This document shows positions 46,802-54,936 of a stretch of 64,000 nt of DNA, one piece after another (position 1 is the stretch's first letter; each line of letters opens with the position of its first letter). This DNA is from Burkholderiaceae bacterium (GTDB lineage Bacteria > Pseudomonadota > Gammaproteobacteria > Burkholderiales > Burkholderiaceae_E). The position numbers and the translations under genes are program-made. The notes under the pieces were generated by a model. That model made no database searches, was not told the origin of the DNA, and saw nothing but the letters and a program-made list of their open reading frames with translations. Where the stretch lies: contig JACKLP010000010.1 in the NCBI GenBank assembly GCA_024235875.1, positions 54,740 through 118,739 on the forward strand. The letters are read 5' to 3'.

Positions 46802-49800
46802 GTGAGCACCGCGCGCCCAGACAAGAACCGGACCGCCCCGGAGCGAGCACTGCCCGATTCACACGATCCATCGCCGGCCGGCGAACCCGCCCGAGCGGCT
46901 CCCCGGTCGCCGTTGCGGGCCGAGGCCTTGTTCGCGCTGCGCCATTGCGCGAGACGGTTGTGGCTGAGTGTCCGACGCTCGACGGCCGCGCCCTTGGCGT
47001 GGCAGCCCGAGTCACGGGCCCAGCAGGCATCGGTCCTTGCGGCCGCGCGTCGTCGCTACGACCCGGACCGCACCGGTCTTGTGATCGGCGAAGGCGGCGC
47101 CTCCGATGCCGATCGTTGCCAGGCACTGGCGGCGACCCGACGCGCGCTGCTCGACTCGGATCGGACCGATACATCGGTGATCTTCGGTGCCGTGATGGCG
47201 GCCGACGGCATCGAAGTCCAGATCGACTGCCTGGTCGCCGATCGCAGGTCCGCATTGGGTCGGTGGCGCCTGATCGCGGTGAAGGCCAGCGCGGCGCCCA
47301 GGCGCCGGTACCTGGACGAACTCGCGCTCCAGGCCCGGATCGCGCGCCTCGCGGGCATGGACCTGTCCGGCGTTTCCCTCGCCCACCTGAACGCGCGCTG
47401 GGTCCGCCCGGTCGACGACGACGAATCGGGTCTGCTGCTCGAGTCGGACATCACCACCGCAGTGGCCGGGCGCGAACCCCGGATCGAGCGCTGGATGGCA
47501 GCGGCCCGCGATGCGCTCGGCAGCGATACGACGCCGCTGCCCACGGCCGGCCGGCATTGCGACGCGCCGCGCCGATGCGAGTTTCGCCACGACTGCCCGG
47601 CGGTCGCCCCGGACGTCGAGTTCCCGGTCGCGTGGCTGCCTGCCGTGCAGCGTCGCAGCCTTCGCGAGCATCTCGCCGATCCGGCGGTGCGCGACCTGCG
47701 CGACGTGCCCGACGCACTGCTCGATGCCGACCAGCGACGGGTCAAGACGCACACGCTCGCCGCCACGCGCCACCACGACCGGGACGGGGCCCGGCGCTTG
47801 CTGGACACCCACCCGGAACCGGCCTGCTTCATCGACTTCGAGGCGATCGCCGCCGCGGTCCCGCCGTGGCCGGGCATGAGACCGTTCCAGCCCGTGCCCT
47901 TCCAGTTCTCGTGCCACCGCGTCGACGCCGGCGGGCGAGTGGTCGAGACCGCCTTCCTGGCGCTCGGCCGCGACGACCCGTCGCGCCCGTTCGCGTTGGC
48001 CCTGATCGCTGCCTGCGGTGACGCGGCGACGATCTATGTGTACGACCAGACGTTCGAGCGCGCGCGAATCCGCGAACTGGCCGAACGCTTTGCCGACTTG
48101 CACGAGGCGCTGTCCCGCATCGAGGCCATGCTGGTCGATCTTCACCCGATCGTGAAGGCGCATTTCTACGACCCCTCGCAACATGGTCGCTGGAGCCTGA
48201 AGGCCGTGCTGGCGGCGATCGCACCCGATCTGGCGCACACCGCGCTCGACGGCGTGCGCAGTGGCATCGACGTCCAGCACGCCTGGCTCGAGGCGGTCGA
48301 CGACGCCACGACCGCGAGTCGCCGTCGCGAGATCGAGTCGCAGCTCCTCGCCTATTGCCGACTCGACAGCTTCGGGCTGCTGCGCATCCGCCAGGCCTTG
48401 CGCGGCGACCCGCCCAGCGCGACCCGCCATCGGCGCCTGTGGCAGGATCTCGGCATCGCAATGGAGACGGCAGTGACCCTCATCGAAACCCTTCGCGCGG
48501 CACTTGGCGCCGAGAACATCCTGGTCGGTGCGCAAATCGGCGATCGCCACCGCGGCGACTGGCTGATGCAGGCCCCGGCCGACGTCGAGCCGATCGCGCT
48601 GGCGCTGCCGCGCGACACGGCCGGCGTGTCGGCGGTGCTGCGTGCGTGCAATGCCGCCAGGGTCGCGGTCGTGCCGCAAGGTGGCCTGACGGGGCTGACG
48701 GGCGGCGCGATCCCGGTGCACGGCGCCGTGCTGCTATCCCTGGAGCGGCTGCGGGCGATCGAGGAGGTCGATCCGATTGCCGGGACCATCACGGTACAGG
48801 CGGGCGTGGCGCTTCAAAGCGTCCAGGAGGCGGCCGACGCGCTGGACATGCTGTTCCCGCTCGACATCGGCGGTCGCGGCTCCTGCCAGATCGGTGGCAA
48901 CCTGTCGACGAACGCCGGCGGGAACCGGGTGCTTCGATACGGCATGGCACGCGAGCTGGTGCTGGGGATCGAGGCCGTGCTCGCCGACGGCACCGTGGTC
49001 AGTTCGATGAACAAGATGCTCAAGAACAACGCCGGCTACGATCTGAAACAGCTGTTCATCGGCTCGGAAGGCACGCTGGGCGTGATCACACGCGCGGTGC
49101 TTCGCCTGTTTCCGAAGCCAATCACGACCAGTACCGCGCTGTGCGCATTCGACGACTTCGAGCAGGTCTATGCGTTCCTGCGGGCCGCGCGCAGCCATCT
49201 GGGCGGTACCTTGTCCGCGTTCGAGCTGATGTGGGCGGCGTTCTACTCGCGGGCGGTCGCCGACCGGACGCCGCCACTGCCCACCGGCCACATCGCCTAT
49301 GTGCTGGTGGAGTCGATGGGCACCGACCCCACCCGGGACGGCGAGCATTTTTCGGCACTGATCGAACGCGCGATCCACGATGAGGTCGTGGTCGACGCCG
49401 TGGTCGCGCAATCGATCCGAGAGACCCGCCAGCTCTGGGCCGTGCGCGACATGTCGGGCGAACTGGTGCAGGCGCTCGCGCCCGTGGGCAACTACGACGT
49501 GAGCATCCCCACCGCCCGGATCCAGGCCTTCGCGCTCGAACTCGACGCGCGGCTCAAGGCGCGCTGGCCGGGCGCCGAGGCGATCTGCTTCGGCCACCTG
49601 GCCGACAGCAACCTGCATCTGTTCGCGAAGGTCGACGAGCGCCCGTTTCCCGAGCACGAGCTCGACGAGATCGTGTTCGGCACCGTGCGCGACTGGCAGG
49701 GGTCGATCTCCGCCGAGCACGGCATCGGGCTGCTCAAGAAGAACTACCTCGATTATTCGCGTTCGGCCGAAGAGATCGCCCTGATGCGGCGACTGCGCGC

Positions 49801-49846
49801 CGCGCTCGACCCCAACGCGATCCTCAATCCGGGCAAGGTATTCTGA
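46802..49846 (+). CDS. Cas4-like/DUF2779 nuclease fused in one frame to D-2-hydroxyglutarate dehydrogenase-like flavoprotein
   Basis: One open frame of 1014 codons from the GTG at 46802; earlier in-frame starts overlap the divergent lyase gene. Residues about 40-270 resemble Cas4-type nucleases: Cys49 and Cys253/259/265 could hold an iron-sulfur cluster. The PD-(D/E)xK Glu seems replaced by Ala159 (LIAVKAS). Residues 340-545 match DUF2779 with a DEDD-like DFE at 345-347 and LLAYCRLDSFG near its end. From about 554 a complete FAD-linked oxidase follows, very like D-2-hydroxyglutarate dehydrogenase (PQGGLTGLTGGA, NAGYDLKQLFIGSEGTLG). No stop separates the halves, yet an internal GTG at 48473 has a good ribosome site. 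Confidence 0.7.
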   Translation: MSTARPDKNRTAPERALPDSHDPSPAGEPARAAPRSPLRAEALFALRHCARRLWLSVRRSTAAPLAWQPESRAQQASVLAAARRRYDPDRTGLVIGEGGASDADRCQALAATRRALLDSDRTDTSVIFGAVMAADGIEVQIDCLVADRRSALGRWRLIAVKASAAPRRRYLDELALQARIARLAGMDLSGVSLAHLNARWVRPVDDDESGLLLESDITTAVAGREPRIERWMAAARDALGSDTTPLPTAGRHCDAPRRCEFRHDCPAVAPDVEFPVAWLPAVQRRSLREHLADPAVRDLRDVPDALLDADQRRVKTHTLAATRHHDRDGARRLLDTHPEPACFIDFEAIAAAVPPWPGMRPFQPVPFQFSCHRVDAGGRVVETAFLALGRDDPSRPFALALIAACGDAATIYVYDQTFERARIRELAERFADLHEALSRIEAMLVDLHPIVKAHFYDPSQHGRWSLKAVLAAIAPDLAHTALDGVRSGIDVQHAWLEAVDDATTASRRREIESQLLAYCRLDSFGLLRIRQALRGDPPSATRHRRLWQDLGIAMETAVTLIETLRAALGAENILVGAQIGDRHRGDWLMQAPADVEPIALALPRDTAGVSAVLRACNAARVAVVPQGGLTGLTGGAIPVHGAVLLSLERLRAIEEVDPIAGTITVQAGVALQSVQEAADALDMLFPLDIGGRGSCQIGGNLSTNAGGNRVLRYGMARELVLGIEAVLADGTVVSSMNKMLKNNAGYDLKQLFIGSEGTLGVITRAVLRLFPKPITTSTALCAFDDFEQVYAFLRAARSHLGGTLSAFELMWAAFYSRAVADRTPPLPTGHIAYVLVESMGTDPTRDGEHFSALIERAIHDEVVVDAVVAQSIRETRQLWAVRDMSGELVQALAPVGNYDVSIPTARIQAFALELDARLKARWPGAEAICFGHLADSNLHLFAKVDERPFPEHELDEIVFGTVRDWQGSISAEHGIGLLKKNYLDYSRSAEEIALMRRLRAALDPNAILNPGKVF
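48473..49846 (+). CDS. FAD-binding oxidase, D-2-hydroxyglutarate dehydrogenase-like (internal start of the fusion frame)
   Basis: If translated separately, this gives 457 residues, the normal size for GlcD/D2HGDH-type flavoproteins. The GTG at 48473 has GGAG six bases upstream and TGA overlaps it in the next frame, the GTGA pattern used elsewhere in this window to join genes; the upstream nuclease would use that TGA only after a frame change. FAD-binding motifs PQGGLTGLTGGA and GGRGSCQIGGNLSTNAGG, and the C-terminal SAEHGIGLLKKNYL with a metal-binding His, are intact, so it should oxidise a D-2-hydroxy acid. Whether both products are made is unknown. Confidence 0.6.
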   Translation: MTLIETLRAALGAENILVGAQIGDRHRGDWLMQAPADVEPIALALPRDTAGVSAVLRACNAARVAVVPQGGLTGLTGGAIPVHGAVLLSLERLRAIEEVDPIAGTITVQAGVALQSVQEAADALDMLFPLDIGGRGSCQIGGNLSTNAGGNRVLRYGMARELVLGIEAVLADGTVVSSMNKMLKNNAGYDLKQLFIGSEGTLGVITRAVLRLFPKPITTSTALCAFDDFEQVYAFLRAARSHLGGTLSAFELMWAAFYSRAVADRTPPLPTGHIAYVLVESMGTDPTRDGEHFSALIERAIHDEVVVDAVVAQSIRETRQLWAVRDMSGELVQALAPVGNYDVSIPTARIQAFALELDARLKARWPGAEAICFGHLADSNLHLFAKVDERPFPEHELDEIVFGTVRDWQGSISAEHGIGLLKKNYLDYSRSAEEIALMRRLRAALDPNAILNPGKVF

Positions 49847-49855
49847 CGGCCCCGA

Positions 49856-50428
49856 TCAGCCGATCTCGAGCAGCCCTCGCGAGTACTGCTCGTCGAATAC
49901 CTGCTCCAGGTAGGGATGCGCACCGCGCAAGCCGTCGACGACCCGTGCCGCCCATTCGAAGTACTCGCGCTTGCGCTGCCCCGACCAACCATGGGGCGGC
50001 GCCTCGACCATGTCGCGCAGATTGCAGATCTTGTCCGCCAGCTTGACCAGCTTCGCCTCGGGCGATGCGTACGGTGCACGTTCGACCTGGAGTTGCTTGC
50101 GGACATCCTTGGGCAAGGCCTTGTCATCGGTGACCTCGGCCACGATCATCTCGATGCGCGCGCCGAACTCGTTTCGCAATTCCTGGGGCGTGGTGTCGGT
50201 GTCCTCGATGGTGTCGTGGAGCAGGGCCGCGCACAGGACGTCGACATCGGCCACGCCCCCGGCATTGGCGAGCAGGTCTGCCAGCGCGATCGGGTGATTG
50301 ATGTAGGGCGAGGCGGCACTGTCCTTGCGACGCTGCGAGCGATGCTTCTCGGCCGCGAATGCGGTGGCCTTCAGAAGCAAGGCGATACCGTCGTGATGCA
50401 GTGGCAGCGGAATGACGCGATCTGTCAT
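49856..50428 (-). CDS. MESH1-type (p)ppGpp hydrolase (small alarmone hydrolase)
   Basis: 190 residues, only an HD hydrolase domain. His45 (INHPI), His71-Asp72 (LLHDTIEDT) and Asp133 (LADKICNLRD) are the metal ligands; the segment EKHRSQRRKD and TDDKALPKDVRKQLQ follow metazoan MESH1 and bacterial SAH proteins closely. There is no synthetase domain. It should remove the 3'-diphosphate from (p)ppGpp and thus moderate the stringent response; MESH1 also dephosphorylates NADPH in animals. It converges on the FAD oxidase gene and is divergent from the AsmA gene. No toxin or partner is adjacent. Confidence 0.88.
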   Translation of the reverse strand: MTDRVIPLPLHHDGIALLLKATAFAAEKHRSQRRKDSAASPYINHPIALADLLANAGGVADVDVLCAALLHDTIEDTDTTPQELRNEFGARIEMIVAEVTDDKALPKDVRKQLQVERAPYASPEAKLVKLADKICNLRDMVEAPPHGWSGQRKREYFEWAARVVDGLRGAHPYLEQVFDEQYSRGLLEIG

Positions 50429-50558
50429 GTCGTTGGCTCCACGGGCATTCTATGGCATCGCGGCGAATCGCATGCCGTACGGCGGGGCCCGCGCGGGCCA
50501 GCGTTCCAAACTGTAAAAGCGGGCGACACCGCCCGGCACGGGCCGGCATACTGCGCCC

Positions 50559-52670
50559 ATGATCAAGAAACTCCTCCTCGGACTGGTCGCCCTGGTGGTG
50601 ATCGTGGTGGTGGCGGCGGTCGCGCTGCTGCTTTTCGTCGATGTCGATCGCTTCAAGCCGCAGATCGAGTCCTTCGTCTCGTCGCACTACGGGCGCACCC
50701 TCAAGATCGACGGCCGCCTGTCGCTGTCGGTGTTCCCGAACATCGCGGTGGCGCTGCCGAAATCCTCGATATCGGGCCGTGACGGCCAAGGCGAGTTCGC
50801 AAGCCTCGGCGGTGCGCGCGTCAGCGTGGCGCTGATGCCGCTGCTGCGCGGCGAGGTCCGGGCGGACACCATTCGGATCGATCGTCTGCGCGCGCGCCTC
50901 GAGCGTGACGCCAAGGGGCGCCTGAGCATCGACGACCTGGTCGGCGCCGACAAGGCCTCGGCCGCCAAGCCGGCCCCTGCCGAAAAGGGTGCCACCGGCG
51001 GCAGTGCGCCGCTGGCACTCGCGATCGGCGGCATCGAACTCAACGATGCCGAGATCGTCTTCGACGACCGCCAGGCGGGCAACAGGATCACCGTGTCCGG
51101 GCTCGACCTGAAGACCGGCGCGATCGGCAATGGCCGGCGCACCCCCCTGACGCTGGGCGCCCGCTTCGCGAGCACCCGGCCGGCGGGCAACGGTGAGCTC
51201 TCACTCAAGGCCGAACTGGCGCTGGATCCCGCGGCCAAGCGGATCGCGCTCTACGGGCTCGACGCGCGCGTGGGCACGACGCTCGACGCCACGGCGATCG
51301 AGGTCAAGCTTGGCGCGCCGGCGCTCTCGGTCACGGGCGACGCGCTCGGCGCCGACGAGATCCGGATCGACGCCACGCTCGCCCAGGCCGCCCGGCGCGT
51401 GGTCGCGGCGCTGAACACATCGCTGAAAGGACGACTGGACAACGGCGTGTTCGAGCTGCCGGCATTGCGATCCGAGGTCACGATCGAGGATCCCGCGCTG
51501 CCGGCGAAGTCGATGAAGATCAGCAGCGAAGGCTCCGCGCGCATCGACACCCGTGCCCAGGTCGTGAACGCGCGTACCACGGCCCGCATCGGCGATGCCA
51601 CGCTGAAATCCCAGGTCGACGTCAAGGGCTTCGCGCAACCGGCGATTCGCTTTACGCTCGACGCCGATCGCCTCGATCTCGATGCCCTGATGCCGGTCGC
51701 TGCCGGCGCCGGCGCCCCGGCCCAGCCGAAGGATGCAAAGGCGGCATCCGCACCGGCCGACACCCCGATCGACCTCTCGCCACTGAAGACGCTGAACCTC
51801 GACGGCAAGGCCAGGATCGGCGAGCTCAAGGTCCAGGGGATGCACGCGAGCAAGATCGACGCAACGATTCGTGCCAGCGGCGGCCGGCTGGACATCGCGC
51901 CGCTTTCGGCCGAGCTCTACGGCGGCCAGCTCGCGGCGAAGGCGAACGCCCAGGCCGGCGGCAACCGGCTCGGCCTCGACGCCCGCCTGACCCAGGTGCG
52001 AATCGGACCGTTGGTCAAGGACGCGACCGGCAAGGACATCGTCGAGGGTAGCGGCAATGTGCAGATCGACGTGAACACCGGCGGCCCGAGCGTTGCGGCG
52101 CTGAAGAAGGCGCTCGCTGGCAAGGCCGCGGTCCAGTTGCGCGACGGCGCGATCAAGGGGATCAATCTGGGCGAGTCGCTGCGCAAGGCCAAGTCCGCGC
52201 TGGCGGGCGGCAAGGCCGAGTCACAGGCGGCCGACACCGCCCAGAAGACCGACTTCACCGCGATGAGCGTGTCCTTTGCGATCAGCAACGGCGTGGCTCG
52301 CAGCGACGACCTCGACGCCAGGTCGCCCCTGCTGCGGATCGGCGGTGGCGGCCAGGTCGATCTGGCCGCCTCCACCCTCGACTACACGGTACGTGCATCG
52401 GTGGTCGGCACGTCCACCGGCCAGGGCGGACGCGACCTGGCCGAACTCAACGGAGTCACGATTCCGGTCCGGCTCAGCGGCCCCTTCGCCGCGCCGACGT
52501 GGCGGATCGACTGGCAAAGCGCCGCGCGCGAGGCCCTCAAATCCAAGGCGGGCGAGAAGCTCAAGGAAAAGCTCGAGCCCGAAAAGGAGAAGCTCAAGGC
52601 CCGCCGCGACGAACTGCGCGACAAACTCAAGGGCAAGCTCGGCGACCAGCTCAAGGGGCTGTTCAAGTAG
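50559..52670 (+). CDS. AsmA-family protein
   Basis: 703 residues. One N-terminal membrane helix (about 3-27) is followed by a periplasmic beta-rich body with DRFKPQIESFVSSHYGRTLKIDGRL, the typical AsmA start, and the conserved C-terminal part with GSGNVQIDVNTGGPSVAALKKALAGKAAVQLRDGAIKGINL. A lysine/glutamate-rich tail (about 660-700) ends it. AsmA-like proteins of the outer membrane help to move phospholipids or control envelope assembly. A strict RBS is not obvious (the sequence before ATG is CGGCATACTGCGCCC). It is divergent from MESH1 and ends 25 bases before the epoxide hydrolase gene, so the latter may be cotranscribed. Confidence 0.88.
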   Translation: MIKKLLLGLVALVVIVVVAAVALLLFVDVDRFKPQIESFVSSHYGRTLKIDGRLSLSVFPNIAVALPKSSISGRDGQGEFASLGGARVSVALMPLLRGEVRADTIRIDRLRARLERDAKGRLSIDDLVGADKASAAKPAPAEKGATGGSAPLALAIGGIELNDAEIVFDDRQAGNRITVSGLDLKTGAIGNGRRTPLTLGARFASTRPAGNGELSLKAELALDPAAKRIALYGLDARVGTTLDATAIEVKLGAPALSVTGDALGADEIRIDATLAQAARRVVAALNTSLKGRLDNGVFELPALRSEVTIEDPALPAKSMKISSEGSARIDTRAQVVNARTTARIGDATLKSQVDVKGFAQPAIRFTLDADRLDLDALMPVAAGAGAPAQPKDAKAASAPADTPIDLSPLKTLNLDGKARIGELKVQGMHASKIDATIRASGGRLDIAPLSAELYGGQLAAKANAQAGGNRLGLDARLTQVRIGPLVKDATGKDIVEGSGNVQIDVNTGGPSVAALKKALAGKAAVQLRDGAIKGINLGESLRKAKSALAGGKAESQAADTAQKTDFTAMSVSFAISNGVARSDDLDARSPLLRIGGGGQVDLAASTLDYTVRASVVGTSTGQGGRDLAELNGVTIPVRLSGPFAAPTWRIDWQSAAREALKSKAGEKLKEKLEPEKEKLKARRDELRDKLKGKLGDQLKGLFK

Positions 52671-52695
52671 CGCCCGCACGAAGCACGAGACGACC

Positions 52696-53709
52696 ATGCC
52701 GCCCGATCGATCCGACGTCGCCACCCCGGCCGCCGAACCGAGTCCGGTCCCCGGCGTCACGCTGCAAAGCGTCCGCGCCAATCGCATCACGCAACGCTAC
52801 GCGCAGGCGGGCAGCGGGCCACTGGTGCTCCTGTGCCACGGCTGGCCCGAGAGCTGGTACTCGTGGCGGCATCAGCTCCGGGCGCTGGGCGAAGCCGGCT
52901 ATCGCTGCGTGGCGCCGGACATGCGCGGCTATGGCGGCACCGATGCCCCGGCCGACATCGAGGCCTACACGCTGTTCGACCTGGTCGGCGACATGGTCGA
53001 GCTGGTGCATGCGCTCGGCGAGACCGAGGCGGTGATCGTGGGTCACGATTGGGGCGCTCCGGTGGCCTGGCATGCGGCGATGCTGCGTCCGGACCTGTTT
53101 CGGGCCGTGTGCGGCATGAGCGTGCCCTGGACACCGCCGTCGTACATCGACTTGCTCAGCGCGCTCGAGAAGTCGGGCGTCACGACCTTCTACATGCAGT
53201 ATTTCCAGACGCCGGGCGTGGCCGAGGCCGAACTCGAGCGCGATGTGCGTGCGTCCTTGCGGCGCCTGTACTACACGGCGGGCGGCGAGATGACCGACAC
53301 CGGCAAGGGCTTCGCGATCCTGCCGCCCGGCGCCGGCATGCTGGCCAATACCGTCGATCCCGAAACCCTGCCGTCGTGGCTTGGCGAGGCCGATCTCGAC
53401 TACTTCGCCGGCGAATTCGCTCGCACGGGTTTTCGGGGCGGGCTGAACTGGTACCGGAACCTGCGACGCAACTGGGCCCTGCATGCGCCCTGGCGAGGAC
53501 AGGTGATCGAGCAGCCATCGATGTTCATCGCCGGCACGCGCGACGGCGTGCTGCGCTTCCCGGCATCCAAGGCCCAGATCGATGCCTATCCCAGGACGCT
53601 GCCCGGCATTCGCGGCTGCCACCTGCTCGAGGGCGCCGGTCACTGGATCCAGCAAGAGCGCGCCGATGCCGTAAACGCCTTGCTGCTCGAGTTTCTCGCG
53701 GGCCTTTGA
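52696..53709 (+). CDS. Epoxide hydrolase (alpha/beta hydrolase)
   Basis: 337 residues. HGWPESWYSWRHQ (48-60) is the oxyanion-hole motif and GHDWGAPVAWH places nucleophile Asp118; His316 is in EGAGHWIQQERAD. The cap has tyrosines (such as YYTAGGE and FRGGLNWYRN) that would polarise the epoxide, typical for soluble epoxide hydrolases. It hydrolyses an epoxide to a diol. It begins 25 bases after the AsmA stop, likely on the same transcript, though the relation is not evident. A second Asp-nucleophile hydrolase is present at 13.2 kb in the same window. The substrate is unknown. Confidence 0.88.
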   Translation: MPPDRSDVATPAAEPSPVPGVTLQSVRANRITQRYAQAGSGPLVLLCHGWPESWYSWRHQLRALGEAGYRCVAPDMRGYGGTDAPADIEAYTLFDLVGDMVELVHALGETEAVIVGHDWGAPVAWHAAMLRPDLFRAVCGMSVPWTPPSYIDLLSALEKSGVTTFYMQYFQTPGVAEAELERDVRASLRRLYYTAGGEMTDTGKGFAILPPGAGMLANTVDPETLPSWLGEADLDYFAGEFARTGFRGGLNWYRNLRRNWALHAPWRGQVIEQPSMFIAGTRDGVLRFPASKAQIDAYPRTLPGIRGCHLLEGAGHWIQQERADAVNALLLEFLAGL

Positions 53710-53760
53710 GCGCTCGAAGGCGTCCAGGCTCGTCCGATGCCCGCCAACCGGCGCACGCGC

Positions 53761-54456
53761 TCAGGCGAGCGACAGCTCACGCGTGAGCATCGGGAAATGC
53801 AACACCGCGCCCGTGAACGGCGGGAACTCGGCGAAGTCGCGGCGCATCTCGTCGCGAACCGGGGAGTTCAATGCCGCGGTCAAGGCGGCGGGATCATCGA
53901 ACACGACCTTGTTGCGCTGCATGCAGTCGGCCCGTCGCCAAGGCAGGAAGCCGCACCAGTCGAGCCGCGAGCAGATCTCGATCTCGCGGATGCCGGGGAA
54001 TCGCGCCATCAGCGGCGGATGATGGTGCACGTAGTGCCACATCCAGGCATTTTGGTCCGTCGCCGGACCATCATAGGAAACCAGGTAGGTGCAACGCGTG
54101 CCTCCCGAGCCCGGAACCTGCGAGGGCTCCGGCACCGGGAACCGCCGCACGTACATTGCCTGCTGCGAGGCATCGTCGTGACGGACCTCGGGCAGCAGAT
54201 CCGGCAGCCGCTGGAGTGCGGCACCGGGCGCCAGCGCGGCCTCGAGCGCGGGCAGCCCGTCGAAGTGCAGCTCGATCGCCAGCACAGGCGGCGAACCATC
54301 GTCCAGGTAGGGGTCGTGGGTGGTCGCCGGCGTGTGGACCAGGCCACGGCTGAGCGCCGGCGTCCTGGCGAGCAATTCGGACACGCCCGCCAAGGCGTCG
54401 TCGCCGACCCTCGAACCGGCGCCAGCGCGCACGACCAGGAACCATGCGACGCTCAT
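53761..54456 (-). CDS. EthD-like/dimeric alpha-beta barrel protein of unknown function
   Basis: 231 residues, two ferredoxin-like halves in tandem. The second half has YLVSYDGPATDQNAWMWHYVHHHPPLM and a pattern similar to EthD (a small protein next to cytochrome P450 in ether degradation), while the first begins MSVAWFLVVRAGAG. No catalytic residue is certain; conserved His and Trp lie in the WHYVHHHPP segment. The ATG overlaps the RidA stop (ATGA), so it is translated with RidA. A role in handling a reactive or aromatic intermediate of the CoA-transferase pathway is inferred. Confidence 0.65.
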   Translation of the reverse strand: MSVAWFLVVRAGAGSRVGDDALAGVSELLARTPALSRGLVHTPATTHDPYLDDGSPPVLAIELHFDGLPALEAALAPGAALQRLPDLLPEVRHDDASQQAMYVRRFPVPEPSQVPGSGGTRCTYLVSYDGPATDQNAWMWHYVHHHPPLMARFPGIREIEICSRLDWCGFLPWRRADCMQRNKVVFDDPAALTAALNSPVRDEMRRDFAEFPPFTGAVLHFPMLTRELSLA

Positions 54457-54917
54457 GCGCAGACCTGCAGGATCATCTCGACCTCGACGGCGATCTCGTT
54501 GGGGAGCGTGACCATGCCCACCGCCGATCGCGCGCCGCGTCCGCGCTCGGGACCGAACACCTCGACGAACAAGTCCGAGAAACCGTCGATGACGGCCGGC
54601 GTCGCGGTGAACCCGGGGGTGGCATTGACCATGCCCAACACCTTCACGACCCGCTCGACGCGATCGAGCGAGCCGAGCACGTCTCGAATGTTGGAGAGCA
54701 TGTTCAGGCCGACCAGGCGCGCCGCCTCGTAGCCCCGCGCGACATCGAGCCCGTCGCCGAGCTTGCCGGTGATCGCGCTGCCGTCCGCTCGCCGGGGGCC
54801 GCAACCCGACATGAACAGCAGCCCGCCGCTGACCACGCCGCCCACATAGTTGCCCACCGGTCGCGGCACCGGCGGCAGGACGATCCCGAGCGACTCGAGT
54901 CGTTGATCGACATTCAT
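54453..54917 (-). CDS. RidA/YjgF family protein
   Basis: 154 residues from the ATG at 54917, chosen because AAGGAGG stands six bases upstream; a longer start has none. RidA proteins hydrolyse reactive enamine/imine intermediates; the key Arg130 is in RGARSAVGMVTLP and the conserved GGLLFMSG and VVKVLGMVNATPGF segments are present. It forms a trimer with active sites at subunit faces. It lies between a CoA-transferase (19 bases upstream) and the EthD-like gene (overlapping ATGA), so it probably serves a catabolic pathway. Confidence 0.85.
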   Translation of the reverse strand: MNVDQRLESLGIVLPPVPRPVGNYVGGVVSGGLLFMSGCGPRRADGSAITGKLGDGLDVARGYEAARLVGLNMLSNIRDVLGSLDRVERVVKVLGMVNATPGFTATPAVIDGFSDLFVEVFGPERGRGARSAVGMVTLPNEIAVEVEMILQVCA

Positions 54918-54936
54918 GGCAATCCTCCTTGATGGC

